DNA of 64,000 bases. It comes from Terriglobia bacterium. Its GTDB lineage: Bacteria > Acidobacteriota > Terriglobia > Terriglobales > SCQP01. Position 1 is the first letter of the stretch. The number at the start of each line of letters is the position of its first letter. Below, in pieces: positions 56,601 through 64,000 of the stretch. Position numbers and translations under genes: made by a program. The notes beneath the pieces are model-generated. The model was not told where the DNA came from. It did not search any database and was given only the letters and a program-made list of their open reading frames with translations. The stretch lies in the NCBI GenBank assembly GCA_021323595.1, contig JAJPKR010000052.1:1-64000 (forward strand), in the 5' to 3' direction.

Positions 56601-56770
56601 GTCTCGGCTTGCTGCCTGCGGCGCTCTCGCACGGCATCGGCAGCGACACGCAGCGCCCCTTCGCCATCGTCATCGTGGGCGGCATGCTCTGCCCGATGCT
56701 GCTCGGCTTCTTCCTCTACCCGGTGCTCTATCAGCTCTTCGCGCGCGAAGGCGACGTGTTGCAGGTTTGA
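53684..56770 (+). CDS. Heavy-metal efflux RND transporter, CzcA family
   Basis: 1028 aa; DFGIIIDGTVVMMEN motif of HME-RND pumps; YPDLSPPMVEIITQWPGHAAEEVERLVTLPIE. Confidence 0.95.
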   Translation: MINRIVQFALRQRFFVLIVVVLMVIAGAISFHRMPVDAYPDLSPPMVEIITQWPGHAAEEVERLVTLPIELQLNGTPNLVVMRSISLYGLSDVILTFTDSTDNYWARTEAFERVGGATLPQGVTPSMAPLSSPSGLIYRYVVESPDRTPQELKTIEDWVLERAYKAVPGIADDSGFGGTVMQYQVLLDPSRLYGYNLSVAQVINALAANNGNTGGGFYSQGGQFYYVRGLGLVRNTEDIGDIIVGSSNGVPIHVRDIGQVVIGHAPRLGEYGFQNNNDAVEGVLMMLRGARTQTVLKRVEAETYKLNHGLLPPDVKVFPFYDRTGLIQLTTKTIEGNLLRGMILVFLVLLFFLVSVRAAVIVALTIPLGLLFSFILLHAKGVDANLLSIGAIDFGIIIDGTVVMMENIFRELGLRHGRHYNLFEVIAAAARDVDRPIFYSVAVIIAGYLPIYALTGPAGTLFHPMADTMVFALIGALGITLTLVPVLTSYWFKRGARDASTRVFEWIKAVYAGRLRWCLRHPAWTVAVIVAIFVASMSVVPTIGGEFMPHLDEGALWVRATMPYTISWQEAAKISPQIRALLRSYPQVTYVGSELGRPDDGTDPTGFFNDEFYVGLKPYDDPSWRASRDHTKQALIDDLRGRLATYPGIIFNFTQPAEDAVDEALTGLKSALAVKVFGPDLQVLQASALRIKQALARVPGFTDLTVVRELGQPSLVVTVNRAKIARYGINVSDVEAVVQAAVGGQAATQVIQGEKLFDLVVRMEPQFRQNPRAIGNLLVPTPGGQLIPLSQLAAIDVQSGASFIYRENNSRYIGVQYSIVGRDLASAVRDGQNAVNAALRLPPGYHLQWGGEYSEYLAARAQLSVVGPLALLLIFLILFALYGNFKFPLAVFLSVVLTEPVGAVLALKLTGTPFSVSSGIGFLALLGVSAEMAVIMVSYANKLRGEGMSIHDAAYQAALLRLRPILMTAMVACLGLLPAALSHGIGSDTQRPFAIVIVGGMLCPMLLGFFLYPVLYQLFAREGDVLQV

Positions 56771-56790
56771 GCGGCTTCTATAATGACTCC

Positions 56791-57459
56791 ATGAAGCTCC
56801 CCCTTGCGGCGCTGGCGCTCGCCGCTCTGGCGTGGACCGCGGTGGCGGCGCAAAATCCCCCGGCGCTCGCTCCGGCGCTGCCGCCCCGCATCACCTTCAG
56901 CAAGAGCTTTCGCGGCTCGGTGCCCACGTTCGTCGAAATCACCGTGCAGCGGGACGGCTCGGCTTCCTTCGAGGTCATCCAGCAGCCCGGCCAGCCGCCG
57001 GTCAAAATGGAATTCCACGTTGGCAAGGCGCTCGTCGAGCACATCTTCGCCCTCGCCGCCCAATTGCACGACTTCAGCGGACCCGAGCTCGAGGCTAAAG
57101 CCAAGGTGGGCTATATGGGGACCAAGATGCTCGCCTACGACGACGCCACCCGCCACAATCAGCAAACCTACAACTACTCCTCCCGTCCCGCCGCCCGCGA
57201 CCTCACCGACATCTTCGAGCGCATCGCCGGCAGCGGCGAGCACGCCGCCCGCTTGCGCCACGCCGTCCGTTACGATCGTCTCGGCGTGGTGCAAGAACTC
57301 GACGGCATCACCCGCGACTGGAGCGAGCACCAACTGCTCGCGCCCGAACTGCTCGAGCCGGTGCTGGAGCGAGTGGCCAACGATCCCGATCTGATGGATA
57401 TCGCCCACCGCCGCGCCTTGGATCTCTTGACCGAGATGGGCTCCGCTCGCAATCGCTAA
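56791..57459 (+). CDS. Hypothetical secreted protein
   Basis: 222-aa ORF with signal peptide MKLPLAALALAALAWTAVAAQ; TATAAT 7 bp upstream of the ATG. Confidence 0.65.
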   Translation: MKLPLAALALAALAWTAVAAQNPPALAPALPPRITFSKSFRGSVPTFVEITVQRDGSASFEVIQQPGQPPVKMEFHVGKALVEHIFALAAQLHDFSGPELEAKAKVGYMGTKMLAYDDATRHNQQTYNYSSRPAARDLTDIFERIAGSGEHAARLRHAVRYDRLGVVQELDGITRDWSEHQLLAPELLEPVLERVANDPDLMDIAHRRALDLLTEMGSARNR

Positions 57460-57500
57460 CGCCATCGCCCCGGCTCGCATCTGATCCGCAAGGAGTTCTT

Positions 57501-58130
57501 ATGACGGATCCCGACGACGAGAAGCACCGCGCCGACGAGAAAGCGCGCGAGAGTGGCCGCCCCGGCGGCGGCAAGGGCCGCAAGGATGAGGTCGGCAAGA
57601 GCGGCGTCTATCCCATGTCCGGTCCCTTGCCCCAAGGGCCGGCCGAGTTGCGCACGCCCGCTGCCTGGGGCCAAGGCGAGCGCGGCGCCGCTGGCTACGA
57701 GGACTCCGGCCGCTCCGAGTTGGTCTACGAACAAGGCCAGTTGCTGGGCGGGCTCGACGCCGGCGCCCCCGGCTCGCCGCCCCCGGCCGGCCTGCTCATC
57801 CCCCCGCCGGCCTGGGAGAAGGCGCTCGACGACTTCAGCCGCCGCCACCGCAACTGCCCGGTCTTGATCGAGGAGATTCGCGGCGAAGAACGCCGCGTCG
57901 CCATCGAGAATGAGCCGCTCACCGGCATCAGCTCCGATCGCGCCGGCGAGCGCGACAAGATCTACGTCGCCGTTGGCAGCCGCGCCGACCAGTCCCACAC
58001 CCACGTCATCTCCGCGCCCCGCCAGTTGCGTATCTTCGTCGCCCCCGGCGAGGCGCCCAGCGCCGAGGTCGAATCCGCCGACGGCACGCGCACCCGCCTG
58101 CGCTGCCTCGAGCACCGCCCCGCCGCTTAA
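57501..58130 (+). CDS. Two-module hypothetical protein: GVYPxSGPxP...GYEDxGRSEL module plus DUF5335-like C-terminus
   Basis: SGVYPMSGPLPQGPAELRTPAAWGQGERGAAGYEDSGRSELVY then WEKALDDFSRRHRNCPVLIEEI...DQSHTHVISAPRQLRIFV; SD aaggag. Confidence 0.65.
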   Translation: MTDPDDEKHRADEKARESGRPGGGKGRKDEVGKSGVYPMSGPLPQGPAELRTPAAWGQGERGAAGYEDSGRSELVYEQGQLLGGLDAGAPGSPPPAGLLIPPPAWEKALDDFSRRHRNCPVLIEEIRGEERRVAIENEPLTGISSDRAGERDKIYVAVGSRADQSHTHVISAPRQLRIFVAPGEAPSAEVESADGTRTRLRCLEHRPAA

Positions 58131-58138
58131 GGGGAAAA

Positions 58139-58204
58139 GGGGACAGCCTGATCTGCCCCGGTTTCCCCACTTCCAGGGAAACCGGGACGGCCCGGCCCGT
58201 CCCC
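58139..58204. repeat. REP/BIME-like double hairpin with GGGGAC/GTCCCC ends
   Basis: cccggtttccc (58157-58167) pairs with gggaaaccggg (58176-58186); gggacgg (58184-58190) with ccgtccc (58197-58203); outer ggggac 58139 / gtcccc 58199. Confidence 0.6.
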
Positions 58205-58343
58205 GTATTTCGCGACGGCCCCGCTTCGACCACGACTAGCGGCCGCACCCCCGCGACCTTCGCCGACGCTCCGCTCTGCTCCCCGGCGCTGGACGCCCGC
58301 CGCCGTTCCGCTTACGCTTCGATTACGCCTGCGTCCAACGCTC

Positions 58344-60797
58344 ATGCACGCCCTGCTGCGCGACTTGCGCCACGGACTGCGCCTGCTGCGCCGCGATGCC
58401 GGCTTTGCCGCCGTCGCCATTCTCACCCTGGCGCTCGGCATCGGCGCCAACACCGCCATCTTCAGCGTCGTGGATGCCGTGCTCCTCCGGCCCCTGCCGT
58501 TTCCCCATCCCGAGCAGTTGGTTTCGCTTCGCGAATCGGCCCCCACCTTCCCCAGCATGTCGGTCGCCTACCCCGACTATCTCGACTGGGTGAAGCAAAA
58601 TCACGTCTTTTCCTCCCTCGCCGCGTTTCAATGGGATGGCTACACCCTCACCGGCGTCGGCGAACCGGCGGCCATCCCGGCCGGCGCCGTCTCCGCCAGC
58701 TATTTCACGACCCTGGGCGTGCCGCCCCTCCTGGGACGCACCTTCAGCGCCGCCGACGATCAGGCCGGCGCCGGCGGCACGGTCGTGCTCTCCTACAAGC
58801 TCTGGCAGCAGCGCTTCGGCGGCGACCGGAAATGGCTGGGGCGCGCCATTGACCTCGATGGCCAGAGCTACACGATCATCGGCGTCATGCCGCCGGCGTT
58901 CTCCGGCGCCTTCTCGCAGTTCGCCGGCAATGACGTCGGCCTTTGGGTGGCCATCGGCCGCAAAGCGGGTCTGCCCGCGAACAAATTCCTGATGAATCGC
59001 GGCAGCCATCCTGGCATCAACGGCCTCGCCCGCCTGCGTCCCGGCGTCACCCTGGCGCAAGCCCGCGCCGCCATGGACACCATCGCCCAGCGGCTCGACC
59101 GCCAATACCCCGACTCCAATACCGGCGAAGGCGTCAACCTGATGAGCCTCAAGGAGCGCGCCGTGGGCGACACGCGCCCGGCGCTGCTGGCGTTGCTGGC
59201 CGCCGTCGCCTTCGTCTTGCTCATCGCCTGCGCCAACGTGGCCAATCTGCAACTGGCGCGCGCCGCCACCCGGCGCAAGGAATTCGCCATTCGCGCCGCT
59301 CTGGGCGCCGGCCGCGGCCGCCTGATCCGCCACTTGCTCACGGAAAGCGTGGCGCTGGCCTCTCTCGGCGGCCTGCTCGGCCTCGGACTCGCCGCCGTGC
59401 TCATCGCTCTCGCCCCCAAAATCCTTCCCGCCGGCGTGCCGCGCGCCGCCGAGCTCGGCTTGGACTGGCGCGTCCTGCTCTTCACCCTGGTCCTCTCCCT
59501 CGCCACCGGCATTCTCTTCGGCCTGGCGCCGGCGCTGCACGGCCCCGACCGCGATCTGCAAGGCGAACTCAAGGAAGGCGGCCGCTCCTCCCGCGGCGGC
59601 GTCACCGGCCAGCGCCTGCGCGGCGTGTTGGTCGCCGCCGAAGCCGCGCTCTCGCTCGTGCTCCTGCTCGGCGCCGGCCTGCTCTTGCGCAGCTTCTGGC
59701 GGCTCAGCCGCGTCAATCCCGGCTTCGCCACGCGCGGCGTGCTGACCTTCAGCGTCGGCCTGCCGCAAACCCGCTACCCCAAGGATGCGCAAATCGCCGC
59801 CTTCTTCCATCAGGCGCTGGCGCGCATCGCCGCCCTGCCGGGCGTCGCCGCCGCCGGCGCCATCCAGCCGCTGCCGCTCGGCGGCAGCGACTGGGAGAAC
59901 TCCTTCCAGTTGCCCGACCGCCCCAAGTTCCCGCCCGGCCAAGTCCCCAGCGCCCACTTCGCCATGGTCACGCCGGACTATTTCCGCGCCATGCGCATCC
60001 CCCTGCTGCGCGGCCGTTACTTCACCGATGCCGACAATGCCGGCGCGCCCCTAGTCGCCATCATCGATCGCGGCTTCGCCGCCAAATACTGGCCCGGTCG
60101 CGATGCCATCGGCCAGCGCATCGCCATGGATAAAGACGTGCTCACCGTCGTCGGCGTCGTCCCCCACGTCATGCTGGAGGGCCTGGCCGGCGCTTCCCTG
60201 ATCGATAAGTTGCCGCAAATGTATGTGCCGCACGCGCAGCACGCCAATAACTTCATGAGCTTCGTGCTGCGCGCCGCCCCCGGCTTCGCCGATCCCGGCA
60301 AGTTGCTGGCCCCGGCGAAGGCGGCCATCGCCGCGCTCGATCCCGACTTGCCGGTGTACGACGTCAAGACCATGTCCGCGATCGTCTCCGCCAGCTTGGG
60401 CGAAAACCGCCTGTCGCTGATCCTGGTGGGCTTGTTCGCGTTCTTGGCGCTGGTGCTGGCGGCGGTGGGGATCTACGGCGTGATGTCCTACATGGTCGCG
60501 CAGCAATCCCATGACCTCGGACTGCGCATGGCGCTCGGCGCGCAGCGCGGCGATGTCTTGCGCCTCGTGCTCGGCCAGGGACTGCGGCTGGCCGCGGCCG
60601 GCCTCCTCGCCGGAATCCTCGCCGCGCTGGCCCTGGGCAAAGTGCTGGTGCGCTTCCTCTTCGGCGTCCGCCCCACCGATCCCCCGACGTTCGTCGCCAT
60701 CGCCCTGGTGCTGCTGGCGGTCGCGCTGCTCGCCTGTTACTTGCCCGCGCGCCGCGCCACCACCGTGGATCCGCTCGTGGCGCTCCGCTACGAGTAG
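58344..60797 (+). CDS. ADOP-family ABC permease, copy 4
   Basis: [78 protein letters not shown]; ends VDPLVALRYE. Confidence 0.94.
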   Translation: MHALLRDLRHGLRLLRRDAGFAAVAILTLALGIGANTAIFSVVDAVLLRPLPFPHPEQLVSLRESAPTFPSMSVAYPDYLDWVKQNHVFSSLAAFQWDGYTLTGVGEPAAIPAGAVSASYFTTLGVPPLLGRTFSAADDQAGAGGTVVLSYKLWQQRFGGDRKWLGRAIDLDGQSYTIIGVMPPAFSGAFSQFAGNDVGLWVAIGRKAGLPANKFLMNRGSHPGINGLARLRPGVTLAQARAAMDTIAQRLDRQYPDSNTGEGVNLMSLKERAVGDTRPALLALLAAVAFVLLIACANVANLQLARAATRRKEFAIRAALGAGRGRLIRHLLTESVALASLGGLLGLGLAAVLIALAPKILPAGVPRAAELGLDWRVLLFTLVLSLATGILFGLAPALHGPDRDLQGELKEGGRSSRGGVTGQRLRGVLVAAEAALSLVLLLGAGLLLRSFWRLSRVNPGFATRGVLTFSVGLPQTRYPKDAQIAAFFHQALARIAALPGVAAAGAIQPLPLGGSDWENSFQLPDRPKFPPGQVPSAHFAMVTPDYFRAMRIPLLRGRYFTDADNAGAPLVAIIDRGFAAKYWPGRDAIGQRIAMDKDVLTVVGVVPHVMLEGLAGASLIDKLPQMYVPHAQHANNFMSFVLRAAPGFADPGKLLAPAKAAIAALDPDLPVYDVKTMSAIVSASLGENRLSLILVGLFAFLALVLAAVGIYGVMSYMVAQQSHDLGLRMALGAQRGDVLRLVLGQGLRLAAAGLLAGILAALALGKVLVRFLFGVRPTDPPTFVAIALVLLAVALLACYLPARRATTVDPLVALRYE

Positions 60798-60910
60798 CCG
60801 GCGCCGGCGCGGCGTTGTCGCTGAACCCCGATGGATTGCGGGAGAGCTGCGGAATCCCGGCGCGCCGGCCGTCGCCGGTCGCTGCCGCCCGCGCCCGCCC
60901 GCGGCCGCGT

Positions 60911-62281
60911 CTAGCGCGCCGCCGCGGCCGGCTTCAGATGCCGCGCGGCGAACTCGAGAAACGCCGGCCAGTTGGGCAAATCGGTATGGCCGCCCTCATG
61001 CTGCCGCCAGCCGATGTCGACGTCCAGCAACGCCGTGCCGAGCGGCGGCATGACGTCGCTCCCCAATCCTTCGCCGCCCAGCAGCCGATACACCGGCCCC
61101 GCCGCCACCGCCGCCAAGAACATCCCGCGATCGTCGATCCATCCGCCTTCGACCTTCGGCGAACCGGTGCTGATGAAAATCGGCCGCGGCGCGCACATCG
61201 CGATCAACTCATTCGAATCCACCGGCAGGTCGTTCACCGTGCGCGGGCCGTCATAAAGCAAAAAGTTGCCCGCCATCCATTGGTACTCGCCCGTCCCTGC
61301 CAGATTGCCCGCCTGTTCCCCGAAGTTGCGGCGAAAAGGCTTGGCGCCGCCCGCTCCCGACGAACCGATCAGCCCGATCGCGAAGCGCTGATCGTAAGCC
61401 ATCGCCACCAGCGCCGCCTTGCCGTAGCGCGACAGCCCCTCGATCCCCACCTCATGAGCGTTGATTGCCGGATCGCTCTGCAGATAATCGAGCGCGCGGC
61501 TCGCGCCCCACGCCCAGGCTCGCAGCGCGCCCCATTGATCCGGACGCCGCGGCTGGCCGTGGTTGCACAGCCCGATGATTCCTTCCGTCAAGCCCGCGCC
61601 GCTGTCGGCTTGCACGCTCGTCGGCACCAGCACCGCGTAGCCCCAGCCATGCTCGAGCAACTGCTGTTGCCAGCTCGGCCCGGGCGGAGGCGGCGGCAGC
61701 TTGATGCCGCGTGCCCGCATCTGCGCCAAAAATCGCGCCATTTGCGCCGGATCGAAGCCGAGATGGATCATCGCCGGAACCGGCCCCCGGGCGTCGGCGG
61801 GCGTCGTCAGCGTCATCTCGATGTTGACCGCAATCAGCGGATACGCCGAATTGTCCACCTGGCCGCGCAGTTGTTCGGTGACCACCGGAATGCCGTACTG
61901 CGTCTCCCGCTTGCGGCTGACCACGATCCAATCCACGCGCGGCGTGTGGCGCGGCACGCGGCCATAGACGTCGCGATCGAAAGCGGCGGCGATCTGCGGC
62001 CGCCGCTCGCGCCACCACATCGCCGCCGTGGTCACGCGCCGCCCGTCGGCCATCGTCAGCGCATCCGGCAGATCGGCGCCGCCCGCCTTGCTCTCGTCAT
62101 AGTTGGGCGGATTCTTCGCGCCGGGATTGGGATCCGCGCCCGGCCGCAGCGCCCGGATGCGCAGCATGCGCATCAGCAGCGCATGATCTTGCGCCGCCGT
62201 CATGTGCACCGGTGGGCGCGCTTGGGCCGCCGTGAAAACCGTCGCGGCCCCGAGAAAACAGGCGAGTAAAGTTCGCATCAT
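60911..62281 (-). CDS. CE15-like (glucuronoyl esterase-type) alpha/beta hydrolase, secreted
   Basis: Signal MMRTLLACFLGAATVFTAAQA; GIEGLSRYGKAALVAMAYDQRFAIGLIGSSGAGG, i.e. GxSRxGKxA motif; C-terminal HEGGHTDLPNWPAFLEF. Confidence 0.8.
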   Translation of the reverse strand: MMRTLLACFLGAATVFTAAQARPPVHMTAAQDHALLMRMLRIRALRPGADPNPGAKNPPNYDESKAGGADLPDALTMADGRRVTTAAMWWRERRPQIAAAFDRDVYGRVPRHTPRVDWIVVSRKRETQYGIPVVTEQLRGQVDNSAYPLIAVNIEMTLTTPADARGPVPAMIHLGFDPAQMARFLAQMRARGIKLPPPPPGPSWQQQLLEHGWGYAVLVPTSVQADSGAGLTEGIIGLCNHGQPRRPDQWGALRAWAWGASRALDYLQSDPAINAHEVGIEGLSRYGKAALVAMAYDQRFAIGLIGSSGAGGAKPFRRNFGEQAGNLAGTGEYQWMAGNFLLYDGPRTVNDLPVDSNELIAMCAPRPIFISTGSPKVEGGWIDDRGMFLAAVAAGPVYRLLGGEGLGSDVMPPLGTALLDVDIGWRQHEGGHTDLPNWPAFLEFAARHLKPAAAAR

Positions 62282-62520
62282 CGCTCCTCGCGGTGCCCTG
62301 CGCGTGCATCGCATCGAGCTCCCAGCGCAAGCCGCGCCGGGGGCCGCGAAATTTCGCCGCGCCGCTGCGCCGCTGCCCGGCGAGGTCGTCGCGGCGCACG
62401 CAGCGAGCCGTGCGAGGCCGCGGGCCGTGCGGGCCGGCGCAAGTACACCAATGTACCTGATCCCGCCCGCGCGGCCGCGAACGCAGCCCGGCGACGCCGG
62501 TCGCCCCGCCCGCCGCGTCT

Positions 62521-63183
62521 TCAGGCGCGCCCGTAAATCGGTATCACCGCGCCGTTGATCTCGCCGGCCTCGTCCGAGGCCAGCCACACCAGCAGATCGG
62601 CGATCGCTTCCGGCTTCACCCAGCGCGTGGCGTCCGCCTGGGGCATGGCCGCGCGGTTCGCGGGCGTGTCAATGGTGCTCGGCAAAACCACGTTGGCGGT
62701 GATGCCGTGCTCGCGGCCTTCGAGCGCCAGCGTGCGCGTCAGCGCGATCAACGCCGCCTTGGAGACGCCGTAGGCGGCGAAGTTCGCCGCCGCCTCGACC
62801 CCCGTGCGCGATCCCACCGTCAGGATGCGCCCCCGGCCCGCCGCCTTCATCGCCGGCAGCACCGCCCGGCAGAGATAAAACGCCGCGTTCAAATTCAGGT
62901 CGAGCATGCGCTGCCAGGTGGCGTCGTCGGTCGCCTCCACCGGCTGCCCGCCGGCAAATCCGCCCATCAGATGCACCAGCACATCCACCCGCCCCGCTTG
63001 CCGCAGCGCCTCGTCCACCGCCGCGCGCGCGCCCTCCGGCCGCGTCAAGTCCGCGCTCACGTAATTGCCCGCCCCGCGCGCCACGCCAACGACCGTGAAT
63101 CCGGCCCGGGGAAACGCGCGCGTTACGGCCCCGCCCAGCCCGCCGCTCACGCCGCTGATCAACGCTACCCGCCCGGCATTCAT
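62521..63183 (-). CDS. Short-chain dehydrogenase/reductase
   Basis: VALISGVSGGLGGAVTRAF, YGVSKAALIALTRTLALEGREHGITANVVLPSTIDTPANR. Confidence 0.92.
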   Translation of the reverse strand: MNAGRVALISGVSGGLGGAVTRAFPRAGFTVVGVARGAGNYVSADLTRPEGARAAVDEALRQAGRVDVLVHLMGGFAGGQPVEATDDATWQRMLDLNLNAAFYLCRAVLPAMKAAGRGRILTVGSRTGVEAAANFAAYGVSKAALIALTRTLALEGREHGITANVVLPSTIDTPANRAAMPQADATRWVKPEAIADLLVWLASDEAGEINGAVIPIYGRA

Positions 63184-64000
63184 CGCTGCTGCGATTGTAC
63201 CTGCGCCGCCCCGCCCGCCGCCTCCGCTCCCGCCGCGGGAAAGCTCAGCATCCGCGTATCGCCCATCGGCACCAACACCAGCGAACAGGTCGGCTTCGCG
63301 TGCAGCAACGGAACGGATTCACAACTCAAAAGGCCTTGTGCGATCAAGGGCGCGTGCCCGCCGCCGGGCAGCCCCGCCAGCTTCAGCGCCGCGCCCTCGA
63401 CGTGCGCCAACGCCGGCCGCAACGAAGCATCGCCCGTAACCCACTGCGCCGCGCCGATGCGCAACGGCCCCTGTCCGTCGGCGCCGGCGTCCAAACGCAG
63501 CAAGAGCTCCGCGCTCCCGTCCGCTTTCGGTGGCGCGGGAAAATTGAGCGTGCGCAAATTCTGCAAATCCATACGATGCCGCGATTCGGCCCCGCTGACC
63601 GCCTCCGCGCCGATCAGCCCTTCCAGCACCTGCTGGTCCGCGTGGAACTGGTCCGTGCGCGACGCCAGGATGCCGGCGGCCGATTTGGGCACCTTCACCT
63701 TCGCCAACGCTGCGGGATCGATCCTCCCCATCGGAGCTTCTTGCGCCACGATCTGCGCGTAAATCGCGGCCGCTTCGCGCTTATGCCCCAGCTTTGCCTC
63801 CGCCTCCCCCAGCGCCCGCCCCGTCTCTTTCTGCTCCATCAACTCCCAGCTCGCGCGCAAATAGGGAATCGCCCCTTCTGTGTCGCCGAGTTGCAGCCGG
63901 GCCCTGCCGATCGCTTCCCACTCCATCACCAGCGTGCGGGTGAGCGTCAAATCGCGCGCCTGGAGCGGGGCCGCCGCGGCCGCGGCCAGCGCCTGCGCGG
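63180..64000 (-). CDS. Hypothetical protein with TPR-like region, truncated at right edge
   Basis: Open frame continues to the window end (…AQALAAAAAAPLQARDLTLTRTLVMEWEAIGRARLQLGDTEGAIPYLRASWEL). Confidence 0.7.
   Translation of the reverse strand, partial: AQALAAAAAAPLQARDLTLTRTLVMEWEAIGRARLQLGDTEGAIPYLRASWELMEQKETGRALGEAEAKLGHKREAAAIYAQIVAQEAPMGRIDPAALAKVKVPKSAAGILASRTDQFHADQQVLEGLIGAEAVSGAESRHRMDLQNLRTLNFPAPPKADGSAELLLRLDAGADGQGPLRIGAAQWVTGDASLRPALAHVEGAALKLAGLPGGGHAPLIAQGLLSCESVPLLHAKPTCSLVLVPMGDTRMLSFPAAGAEAAGGAAQVQSQQR

Noticed and set aside
52460-56632. 1390-aa ORF antisense to the RND adaptor and transporter genes
   Set aside because: Stop-free antisense frame caused by high GC3; low-complexity His/Gly/Ala/Asp-rich translation with no domain, while the sense strand encodes well-conserved czcB/czcA-like proteins.

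Overview
GC-rich bacterial chromosomal window, most likely Acidobacteriota (inference from four ADOP-type orphan MacB/FtsX-like permeases and an Alternative Complex III operon). From left to right it holds: the 5' end of tuf preceded by a tRNA(Thr-Tyr-[ORF]-Thr-Gly) operon on the minus strand; an M23 peptidase, inorganic pyrophosphatase and MBL hydrolase; a FmdB-type zinc ribbon; a receiver-less sigma-54 activator, rsfS and a HAD phosphatase; an M1-peptidase-like protein that has lost its zinc ligands and carries TPRs; a minus-strand respiratory block (actABCDEF, a separate diheme cytochrome c, coxB, coxA, ctaG, a small membrane ORF, coxC); an RRM protein; an orphan GluDH subunit-3-like protein; a beta-lactamase-fold serine hydrolase; a TonB receptor divergent from tsaD; a run of plus-strand housekeeping and hydrolase genes; a tandem pair of paralogous membrane proteins; three tandem ADOP permeases; OsmC; trpCFBA; a second M23 peptidase; a czcCBA-type HME-RND efflux operon; a two-module hypothetical protein; a fourth ADOP permease; a CE15-like esterase; an SDR; and a truncated TPR ORF. 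I saw no CRISPR array, rRNA, prophage or intact transposase. The most interesting items are the M1 pseudo-peptidase, the tandem membrane-protein pair, a nested dyad upstream of the ADOP cluster, a GGGGAC/GTCCCC-bounded double hairpin, a recurring -10-like hexamer placed 6-7 bp before start codons (putative leaderless genes), and the protein gene embedded in the tRNA-tuf operon. All calls come from reading the sequence and the supplied ORF track; no database search was run.
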